From Shewanella sp. TC10 (GTDB lineage Bacteria > Pseudomonadota > Gammaproteobacteria > Enterobacterales > Shewanellaceae), in NCBI RefSeq assembly GCF_009663145.1, contig NZ_VKHR01000001.1, positions 56-35,825 on the forward strand: 35,770 nucleotides of DNA, given 5' to 3'. The position numbers and the translations under genes were made by a program. Under the pieces are notes generated by a model, which saw only the letters and a list, made by a program, of their open reading frames with translations, searched no databases and was not told the origin of the DNA. Of the stretch, positions 25,603-33,197 are shown piece after piece. Position 1 is the first letter of the stretch. The number at the start of each line of letters is the position of its first letter.

Positions 25603-25744
25603 GAAAAAATTTTCTCCGTAAAAATAGTGTTTACAATTTTTATTGATAACTATATGGGTTTTTGTCACGTTTCATTATCGAATTACAGTACACTTAGCCC
25701 ATTGGAAACAAAAGTTACATTGCAAGAACAACAAGGAAATCATA

Positions 25745-27019
25745 ATGGAAATAATGACCGTTACCCTAACACAAGAAGCGCCACAGAGCCTTTGGGGTAA
25801 AGCTGATGTTACGTATCAAGGTAACCAAGCATTCATTCACTTAACTGGTACTGACGAATTACGTCAGGTACAAATGGCCGCAAGAAAAATTCGCAGCCAA
25901 GGGGTGAATAAAGTGCAATTAGATGGGGCACTTTGGAGTATTGATTCTCAATGGGCGTTCTCACAAGGTTTCACTACAGCTAAAGATGAGTTTGAAGTGC
26001 TTTGGTGTGGTGACAATGATACCCAAAATACACTGACTCATCGTTTTGAAGCGGCAAGCTTTGCTCGCATGCTAGTCAATGAAACACCTGAAGAGCTATC
26101 ACCGGTTGTTCTAGCAAACCATGCTGCAAAGTGGTTAAAAGCCATTGGCGGTGACAAGGTGAGTTATGAAATCGTTGAAGGCCAAGAGCTGTTAGAAGCT
26201 CAATGGATTGGTTTACATGCTGTGGGTCGCGGTAGCGAGCGTCCGCCTGCAATGCTAGTGCTCGACTTTAATCCTCTCAATGATGATGCTGAAGTATCAA
26301 CCGCATTAGTCGGTAAAGGTATTACGTTCGACTCAGGTGGCTATAGTATTAAGCCGTCTGAAGGCATGCTTGATATGAAGTGTGATATGGGCGGTGCTGC
26401 AACAGTAACAGCAGCGTTAGGTTTAGCAATAAAATCTGGTCTTAATAAGCGCGTTAAACTGTTCTTATGTTGTGCAGAAAACCTCATTAGTGGCCACGCA
26501 TATAAGTTGGGCGACATTTTAACCTATAAAAATGGTGTCACCGTTGAAGTGGTTAACACAGATGCTGAAGGCCGCTTAGTACTTGCTGATGGCTTGCAAG
26601 CGGCCTCTGATACCGGTGCAGAGCTTATTATTGATGCAGCCACACTAACTGGCGCAGCGGTAATGGCGGTAGGGACAAACTATAATGCTATTTTCTCTCC
26701 ACAAATGGAGACCTTGCAGTTAGCTCAGCAGCAAGCGGCAACTGTTGCTGAAAACGTATGGCCTTTACCGTTAGATGCATGGCATAAAGACATGTGCCCA
26801 TCTCCTTTTGCTGACACTGCAAATAGCCGTGCGATGAAAGGTGGTGGAGCGGGTGGCGCGTCAAATGCTGCTGGTTTCTTATGGCGTTTTGTTCGCCCAG
26901 ATGTTAACTGGTTGCATATGGACTTAGCGGGTGCTTATGCTTCATCTGCGAACTCTTTATGGAGTGCTGGAGCCACAGGTCATGGTGTACTGACTATTGC
27001 AGCGATGCTAAATAAATAA
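25745..27019 (+). CDS. pepB: Peptidase B (M17 aminopeptidase)
   Basis: 424 residues from ATG 25745, near E. coli PepB (427). The start has AAGGAA (25733-25738) 6 nt upstream; the frame is open from 25643 but that extension overlaps sfsA and has no family match. M17 metal and catalytic residues are present: K191 and D196 in GKGITFDSGGYS, D214 in MKCDMGG, and D273, E275 and R277 in NTDAEGRL. The enzyme removes N-terminal residues from peptides in the cytoplasm using two divalent metals. In E. coli pepB sits elsewhere, so here it is an insertion between sfsA and thpR. Confidence 0.95.
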   Translation: MEIMTVTLTQEAPQSLWGKADVTYQGNQAFIHLTGTDELRQVQMAARKIRSQGVNKVQLDGALWSIDSQWAFSQGFTTAKDEFEVLWCGDNDTQNTLTHRFEAASFARMLVNETPEELSPVVLANHAAKWLKAIGGDKVSYEIVEGQELLEAQWIGLHAVGRGSERPPAMLVLDFNPLNDDAEVSTALVGKGITFDSGGYSIKPSEGMLDMKCDMGGAATVTAALGLAIKSGLNKRVKLFLCCAENLISGHAYKLGDILTYKNGVTVEVVNTDAEGRLVLADGLQAASDTGAELIIDAATLTGAAVMAVGTNYNAIFSPQMETLQLAQQQAATVAENVWPLPLDAWHKDMCPSPFADTANSRAMKGGGAGGASNAAGFLWRFVRPDVNWLHMDLAGAYASSANSLWSAGATGHGVLTIAAMLNK

Positions 27020-27070
27020 GCTGCAATTAGAGCTATCGTATTGGTTAGTTCGCAATCGATATCAATCCAC

Positions 27071-27094
27071 AAAGCCGCTATATGCGGCTTTTTT
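27071..27094 (+). terminator. Intrinsic terminator after pepB
   Basis: The stem AAAGCCGC/GCGGCTTT (27071-27078 with 27084-27091, loop TATAT) continues into a T run to 27094. It is 51 bases past the pepB stop and just before the convergent thpR. Confidence 0.93.
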
Positions 27095-27127
27095 GTGTTT
27101 GATTTTCCGATTTGCAGTTTACAATTA

Positions 27128-27703
27128 TCATTTCAGTGGCCAGCTTTTAAGCGCTAAATACTTAACTCCCATAGGGGTTGATTTTGATTCAAACAAAGTT
27201 AGCTCAGTGATTTCGAAGCTAATAGGCGTTAGTTTTATCATCTCTGAAGTTTTAATCGTTAGCTCATTCATTAATGTTTGAGTTGAAGATGGTATTTTCA
27301 CATGACGAAATAAACTGACATGGGGCCGATAATCATGTTGGCTTTGATGCAGCTTTAGCTGCTTAGTTAACTGCGTGAGTTGCTCAACAATATTGCTCAA
27401 CTCAATTGAGGCTGCCCCTTCGATACACAGTATTTTTGCCTTTGGCCAATATGCAATACTTTCGAGCGCTTGAGTAAAGCAATTTAAAGACATTAACGAT
27501 ATTGCGTCATCAATTTCTTGGATGTCAGCTTTACTGGTCTGTCCTAAAAAAGCAGCAGTTATGTGTAAGTTAGTGCTATGTACTTCAGTGGCAGCAGCAT
27601 TAAGCTGTGGTGTTAACTGCTGCTGTATATCAATTAATCCTTGTAGATGATTAGTTGGTACTGAAAAGCCGATAAAAGTGCGTTTGTTATCATTTTTAGA
27701 CAT
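27128..27703 (-). CDS. thpR: RNA 2',3'-cyclic phosphodiesterase (LigT-like)
   Basis: 191 residues. The 2H phosphoesterase signature is complete: two H-x-T/S motifs, HIT at 47-49 and HVS at 128-130, about 80 residues apart. The enzyme opens 2',3'-cyclic phosphates and shows 2'-5' RNA ligase activity in vitro. E. coli thpR also lies near sfsA and hrpB, so the region is conserved apart from pepB. AAGG precedes the ATG. It converges with pepB. Confidence 0.93.
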   Translation of the reverse strand: MSKNDNKRTFIGFSVPTNHLQGLIDIQQQLTPQLNAAATEVHSTNLHITAAFLGQTSKADIQEIDDAISLMSLNCFTQALESIAYWPKAKILCIEGAASIELSNIVEQLTQLTKQLKLHQSQHDYRPHVSLFRHVKIPSSTQTLMNELTIKTSEMIKLTPISFEITELTLFESKSTPMGVKYLALKSWPLK

Positions 27704-28130
27704 TAATTTGCCTTATGTATTCTTCTGTATTGAATTGTATCGCACAGGGTTAATTTCTAGGTTAATTTAGCGCTTGCTATAGGGACTGTTGATCTTTCAC
27801 GGTTGTTTTTACAGCGAATTGTTGTTCTCTTATACAAGGCAGAGGCTTTGTGATGTCGTTATGCTATACAAAAAGCCAATAACGTGGTTATAGGGGCAAC
27901 AAAGCCTGCCTGAAAGGTTCGACTAAAACGCTTTATTTTGAACAAGCTTTGCCACTAAAGAGCAGCAGACTTTAATTAAATATAATCAAGTAAGTTGTCG
28001 TTTTTAATCTAATATTACTTACATGAGCTAAAATTGTGGTCAACTTTATGGAAAAAGGTTCATCACAGTAATATTAGAATAAAGCGCGTAAATAAGAGAA
28101 TTAAATTGCAATTACATAAAGAGTTACTTA
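27704..28130. other. Divergent intergenic region carrying a repeat copy
   Basis: This 427-base gap lies between the starts of thpR (minus) and the GGDEF/EAL gene (plus). About 170 bases are the repeat at 27780-27950. The remaining A+T-rich 180 bases must hold the promoter of the plus-strand gene; no boxes are called. No purine-rich ribosome-binding site better than AGAGTT precedes ATG 28131. Confidence 0.6.
27780..27950 (+). repeat. Partial copy of the TAGGGCCTGTTGATC repeat family
   Basis: From TAGGGACTGTTGATCTTTC at 27780, similarity to the reverse complement of 1686-1950 and to 35667 runs through ACAAGGCAGAGGCTTTG, then CCAATAACGT and GGTTCGACTAAAA, to about 27950. The second terminal inverted repeat is not recognisable, so this copy is truncated or strongly diverged at its right side. 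Confidence 0.7.
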
Positions 28131-30386
28131 ATGATTGATAGCGAATTGGAATCGATATGGGTCAGTCAACAGTCTTCTGAGTTAAATTGCTTGCTATCAT
28201 CTGAGCAAGTCACTGCGGAAGTTGACGTATTACTCCAACAGCTTGGCTGTGACGGTGTCATTGCCATCTTATCTCAAGTTTCTGAGCACATTACCAGTGG
28301 TTATGTTATTCAAGCTAATGCGGTAAAGGTGTTTGAATCGAATAGCCAGAGTGCAGAAATGCTCGGCTTATCATTAGTGTCATTTCCTGTTCTTTGTGAG
28401 CAATTATTACTTAATCAAGATTCAGGTTTTTTCCCTTGCAATCTTTCTTCTGCAGAGTCGGAAAATCATGAAGATTCCCCTTTCTCTGAATTGTTTACCA
28501 ATGAACTATCCCAATTTTGTAGTACGTTATCGACGCCACTTCAATTACAAATTAATCACTGCGTTATCATAGGCAGCAGCCGCTTATGTTTAATGCCTTA
28601 TCTTCATCAAACTAGCGGCATGATTAGTGAGGATAATGAGAAATCTGGAGTGTTTTATAAAGGTAATGAAAGTTCGTTGAAGTTATGTTCTTATGCTGAA
28701 CTCACTCGAGTATCAGAGTTATTAAATAATAAAGAAATTCAGTATTTAGAATTATTTCAACAGCTTCCAGTGGCTTGTGCGTTAATCGATGTCGATGACA
28801 ATGTCAGCAAGCAAAACCAAGTTGCCAGCCATAATCTACCGCTACGTTTAAATGAAAGTCTATTTTCGGTGATTAACACAGATGATCACCTACTTCTTGA
28901 AGATTGCCTGCATATTGTAAGAGAAGGTGCGCTACATCAATCATGGTGTGAAATTCCTTTGATCATTGCCGGAGCAAAGCATTGGTACAAAATGAGTTTT
29001 TGCCGTGCACTTGATATTGAAAATCATCTATTAATGATGGTGGAAGATATTTCTGAGCGTTATCGTCTCGCTGATGAATTGTCTTTTCAGTCTAATTACG
29101 ATCCCTTAACAGGCTTACCTAATCGGGTTCAGTTTGAAGCCATGCTAGAAGAAGCCATTGATGAAAAAGATCGCTTACCTGCCTGTGTCGCATTTCTCGA
29201 TTTAGATCAGTTTCAAGTGATTAACGATGTTAGCGGCCACAAAGCGGGTGATGAATTGCTCTGCCAAGTGTCTAAACGCTTAACTTTGCTGTTACGCACA
29301 GGCGATATTGTTGCAAGGCTTGGAGGAGATGAGTTTGGTATTTTGATGTTTTATGCGGATAAAGAGTCGGCAGAACAAGTGGCTAACCGAATTTGCCAGC
29401 AACTATCTGAGCATGAATTTATCTGGGGTGAAATCACCCATAATGTCAGTATCAGTATGGGTCTGTCAGAGCTTGATGCTCGTAGTACAGATATTTATAG
29501 CGTGATGAGCCAAGCTGATGCGGCTTGTCGTATCGCTAAAGAAGATGGCCGAAATCGTTGGCATTTCTATTGTAAAAACGATCCGCAAATGCACCAGCTG
29601 TATAATCAAATGCTCGCTTCTGTGGATATTATTTCTGCATTGGCTCTAAACCAGTTTGAGTTGTTTTTTCAACTTATCGAACCATTATCATCCGATGAAT
29701 CTGGTATTCATATGGAAATCTTGTTGCGAATGGTGCAAGAAGATGGCCGCTATGTATCGCCTGGAGTGTTTCTGCCTGCTGCTGAACGTTATAACCTCGC
29801 TTCGCGTATCGATCGTTGGGTGATTGATAATTTATTGAAGTGGGGGGCCCGCCACATGGATATATGGGAGCAGCTATCTATGGTGTCGGTGAATCTATCA
29901 GCACTGTCCTTATCCGATAGTAAATTTATGAGCTGGCTTGAAATGCGTTTGATGGTCGAGCCTGACCTAGTATCCAAACTGTGTTTTGAAATCACTGAAA
30001 CTGCAGCTGTGAGTCAACTTGAGCAAGCAACCGCACTGATTGATCTGCTTCAGCCACTAGGTTGTAAGCTCGCATTAGATGATTTTGGCTCAGGCTTTTC
30101 AAGCTTTGCTTATCTTAAATGTCTTGATGTTGATTACGTTAAGATTGATGGCCAGTTCGTGGTCAATGTGTGTGACGATCGCAGTGACAAAGCCATTGTG
30201 TCAGCTATTTGCCAACTAGGTAAAGACATGGATTTTGAGGTCATCGGTGAGTTTGTTGAAAGTGAAGCTATTGGCCGATTACTGCAAGACTTAGGTGTTG
30301 ATTATGCTCAGGGTTACGCCATTGGCAAACCTACTCGCTTAGTTGAACTATCCTCGGGAGTGCGCACCCCATGGGTAATACATTAA
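28131..30386 (+). CDS. GGDEF-EAL protein (cyclic-di-GMP synthesis and/or breakdown)
   Basis: 751 residues without a clear membrane segment. The first 200 residues match no domain I recognise; a PAS-like region covers about 203-320 (LELFQQLPVACALIDVDDN to LLMMVEDISER). The diguanylate cyclase domain follows (DPLTGLPNR at about 324) with canonical GGDEF at 398-402 and an RTGD at 389-392, five residues before, which fits the inhibitory I-site. The phosphodiesterase domain has EILLR (E529), VNLSALSL, EITET, LDDFGSG and VKIDGQF, so the usual metal and base residues appear present, with GEFVES in place of the common AEGVE. Both activities could be intact. The input signal is unknown. Confidence 0.92.
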   Translation: MIDSELESIWVSQQSSELNCLLSSEQVTAEVDVLLQQLGCDGVIAILSQVSEHITSGYVIQANAVKVFESNSQSAEMLGLSLVSFPVLCEQLLLNQDSGFFPCNLSSAESENHEDSPFSELFTNELSQFCSTLSTPLQLQINHCVIIGSSRLCLMPYLHQTSGMISEDNEKSGVFYKGNESSLKLCSYAELTRVSELLNNKEIQYLELFQQLPVACALIDVDDNVSKQNQVASHNLPLRLNESLFSVINTDDHLLLEDCLHIVREGALHQSWCEIPLIIAGAKHWYKMSFCRALDIENHLLMMVEDISERYRLADELSFQSNYDPLTGLPNRVQFEAMLEEAIDEKDRLPACVAFLDLDQFQVINDVSGHKAGDELLCQVSKRLTLLLRTGDIVARLGGDEFGILMFYADKESAEQVANRICQQLSEHEFIWGEITHNVSISMGLSELDARSTDIYSVMSQADAACRIAKEDGRNRWHFYCKNDPQMHQLYNQMLASVDIISALALNQFELFFQLIEPLSSDESGIHMEILLRMVQEDGRYVSPGVFLPAAERYNLASRIDRWVIDNLLKWGARHMDIWEQLSMVSVNLSALSLSDSKFMSWLEMRLMVEPDLVSKLCFEITETAAVSQLEQATALIDLLQPLGCKLALDDFGSGFSSFAYLKCLDVDYVKIDGQFVVNVCDDRSDKAIVSAICQLGKDMDFEVIGEFVESEAIGRLLQDLGVDYAQGYAIGKPTRLVELSSGVRTPWVIH

Positions 30387-30395
30387 CCTACTAGT

Positions 30396-30421
30396 CTTTA
30401 TCGATGAGACCGTCGATAAAG
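30396..30421. other. Hairpin after the GGDEF/EAL gene
   Basis: CTTTATCGA (30396-30404) pairs with TCGATAAAG (30413-30421) around an 8-nt loop, 10 bases after the stop. There is no T run, so it is only a possible terminator or mRNA 3' structure. Confidence 0.4.
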
Positions 30422-30555
30422 TGAGTTGATTAACAGATTGATGAGCAGCTTGATTAGATGTTCCATTAGATGGCCGGTGAGTTAGCAGATGAGATGGCAT
30501 CAAGATCCGAATATGCGTAAACTGACCGGTATCATTCGTTGTTAAAGTTATCCTT

Positions 30556-33168
30556 TTGAGTTCACTACCGATCCAAGCCTTGTTTGCTCCGTTACAGCGA
30601 GCATTGTCAGAACATTGCCAAATCATTCTTGAAGCGCCGACAGGTGCGGGTAAATCAACAGCATTACCTATGGCGATGCTGCAATGGCCGCAAGTCGAAG
30701 GCAAAATTCTCATGTTAGAACCGCGGCGCGTTGCTGCTCGCAGTGTCGCGCATTTTATTGCTCACTCACTGGGTGAAAAAGTGGGTGAGAGTGTGGGCTA
30801 TCGAGTTCGTGGTGAAACAAAGATTAGTGCTAATACACGATTAGAAATTGTCACTGAAGGTATTCTCACCAGAATGATCCAACAAGATCCTGAACTCACA
30901 GGAATTGAAGTGATCATTTTTGATGAAATTCATGAGCGTCACCTCCCCACAGATTTAGGCTTAGCCCTTGCGCTAGAGGTGCAAGAATCGCTGCGCGATG
31001 ATTTAAAGCTGATAGCCATGTCAGCGACCTTATCTGGATTGCCATTACAAGAGTTGATGCCTGATGCTGCTGTGCTTGTTAGCGAGGGAAGAAGTTTTGA
31101 TGTTGAAAAGGTTTATCAACCAGTACAAGGACAGCAACCATGGTTAGAGTACTTAGCCAATGTCATCGCTGATTGTGTCAAAGCCGACTCATCCATTGTG
31201 CCAGCTCAATATCAACAAGGGTCAGTATTAACCTTTTTGCCTGGCAAAGGCGAAATTAATAAACTTCAGCGACTTCTTAGTCAAAAACTCGATATTCAAG
31301 CGTTTATTCTATGCCCCCTTTATGGCGATTTAACCCCAGCAGAGCAAGATAAAGCGATAGCCGCTGCGCCAGCAGGGAAACGTAAAATCGTTATTGCAAC
31401 CAATGTGGCAGAATCTAGTTTAACCATTGATGGCATCACTATCGTGGTAGATAGCGGATATAAGCGTGAAGCCAGTTTTAATCCACGTACAGGAGTGAGC
31501 CGTTTATCCCTCAAGCGCATAAGCCAAGCATCATCTATTCAGCGTGCAGGTCGAGCAGGGCGTTTAGCTCCAGGTTGCTGCGTGCGTCTTTGGGGGCAAG
31601 AAGAACAAAGTCGTTTAGCTAAAACCGAAGAAGCTGAAATCAGTTTGAGTGAGCTCACCTCGATGGCACTGGATTGTGCTTATTGGGGAGTCACTGACAT
31701 CGAAAGCTTACCGCTATTAACCGCGCCACCTGCAATACATCAACGAGTCGCTTGGCAATTACTCGCAAAACTAGCTCTTGTCGATGACCTGCACAAAATC
31801 ACACAGCAAGGAAAAGCGGCCTATGAGCTTGGATGTCATCCACGCTTAGCGCATATGTTATTGCAGTCAAAGGTAATGGCAACAGCTCAGAAGCAAACAG
31901 ATTTAGTCACATTAGCTTGTATGTTGGCTGCGGTATCAGAAGCGAGAGGCTTACCTAAAAAAGGTGCGGATATTAGCCAATATATTGCATTGTCAACGCA
32001 AGGGTTAATGGCAAGTCAGGTGAGAAAGTGGCAAAAAATCCTATCAGTCACGGGTGATGTAAAACACATTGCTCGGGACGCCGCAAGTCGAGATATTAGT
32101 AGTTTATTAGCTTTGGCATTCCCTGACCGGATTGCCAAAGCGCGTGGCAAGCATGGATTTCAGCTCAGCAATGGTACAGGTGTAACCATAGATATTGAAG
32201 ATAACATGTCGACCCATGATTGGCTGGTTGTAGCCGATTTTCAAGAATCCCAAGGGCGAAATGCTGGTAGGGTTTATTTAGCAGCACCGATTAATCCAGA
32301 CCATATCAGTCATGATTTAGATTTTTTAATTTCCGAGCATAAAGTTTGTGAGTGGGATGAAGTTAAGGGACGATTTTTTGCTGAAAAACAGCAAAAAATT
32401 GGTGACATTGTGGTAAGTAAAACACTGGAAACCAATGTCGACTCAGCTTTGATTGTTCAAGCATTAATACATCACATTCAGCAAAAAGGGTTAAGTATTC
32501 TTAACCTAGACGAACGTTTTTATCAGTTACAATATCGGGTGAAATTAGCGCAAGTCTATGCACCTGAACATGATTGGCCTGTCATCGATTCAGCGCATTT
32601 ATTAGCCACGCTATCACAATGGTTAGCACCTTATTTAACTGAGGTTAATTCGATTGCTAAACTGCAGAAAATGGATATATTAAGTCACATAAAGAACTTA
32701 TTAACTTGGTCACAACAACAAACGCTAAATGAGTTGTTACCAACACATTGGAAAATGTCGACGGGAACGTCTGCACCCATCACGTATAAACTTGATGAAG
32801 TGGTTGATAGCGATACCGATAAAGGTGCCAATAACAAAAGCAATAACGGTGACTTATCTTCCGATATTCAAAGCTTGGCACCCGATATTCAAGGCCGAGC
32901 ATTATTAAGCGTTCGACTACAAGAGGCTTTAGGTTTATCACAAAGCCCATTATTACTTAATGGTAAGCTTGTGGTCACAATGGAGCTATTATCTCCGGCG
33001 CAGCGCCCGATAGCGGTGACTGCAGATTTAGCCAGCTTTTGGCAAGGGCCATATGTTGAAGTTAAAAAAGAAATGCGTGGCCGCTATCCACGTCATTTAT
33101 GGCCTGATGACCCAGCTAACACTACAGCAACCAAATTTACTAAAAAGAAAACCCCAGGGCTTAAATAG
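30556..33168 (+). CDS. hrpB: ATP-dependent helicase HrpB (DEAH-box)
   Basis: 870 residues, a little longer than E. coli HrpB. The start is TTG 30556: the encoded MSSLP is shared with E. coli HrpB, and any later ATG would remove the P-loop. The helicase motifs are APTGAGKST (27-35), EPRRVAARS, DEIHERH (motif II), SATLSG, IATNVAESSLTIDG and QRAGRAGR. A C-terminal HrpB region ends RGRYPRHLWPDDP. A low-complexity stretch (DSDTDKGANNKSNNGDLSSD) interrupts the C-terminal part and may account for the extra length. Its biological role is not well defined. No good ribosome-binding site precedes the TTG, so expression may be low. Confidence 0.94.
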   Translation: MSSLPIQALFAPLQRALSEHCQIILEAPTGAGKSTALPMAMLQWPQVEGKILMLEPRRVAARSVAHFIAHSLGEKVGESVGYRVRGETKISANTRLEIVTEGILTRMIQQDPELTGIEVIIFDEIHERHLPTDLGLALALEVQESLRDDLKLIAMSATLSGLPLQELMPDAAVLVSEGRSFDVEKVYQPVQGQQPWLEYLANVIADCVKADSSIVPAQYQQGSVLTFLPGKGEINKLQRLLSQKLDIQAFILCPLYGDLTPAEQDKAIAAAPAGKRKIVIATNVAESSLTIDGITIVVDSGYKREASFNPRTGVSRLSLKRISQASSIQRAGRAGRLAPGCCVRLWGQEEQSRLAKTEEAEISLSELTSMALDCAYWGVTDIESLPLLTAPPAIHQRVAWQLLAKLALVDDLHKITQQGKAAYELGCHPRLAHMLLQSKVMATAQKQTDLVTLACMLAAVSEARGLPKKGADISQYIALSTQGLMASQVRKWQKILSVTGDVKHIARDAASRDISSLLALAFPDRIAKARGKHGFQLSNGTGVTIDIEDNMSTHDWLVVADFQESQGRNAGRVYLAAPINPDHISHDLDFLISEHKVCEWDEVKGRFFAEKQQKIGDIVVSKTLETNVDSALIVQALIHHIQQKGLSILNLDERFYQLQYRVKLAQVYAPEHDWPVIDSAHLLATLSQWLAPYLTEVNSIAKLQKMDILSHIKNLLTWSQQQTLNELLPTHWKMSTGTSAPITYKLDEVVDSDTDKGANNKSNNGDLSSDIQSLAPDIQGRALLSVRLQEALGLSQSPLLLNGKLVVTMELLSPAQRPIAVTADLASFWQGPYVEVKKEMRGRYPRHLWPDDPANTTATKFTKKKTPGLK

Positions 33169-33197
33169 CATTGGGGTTCAATAAAGAATTGATTTGA

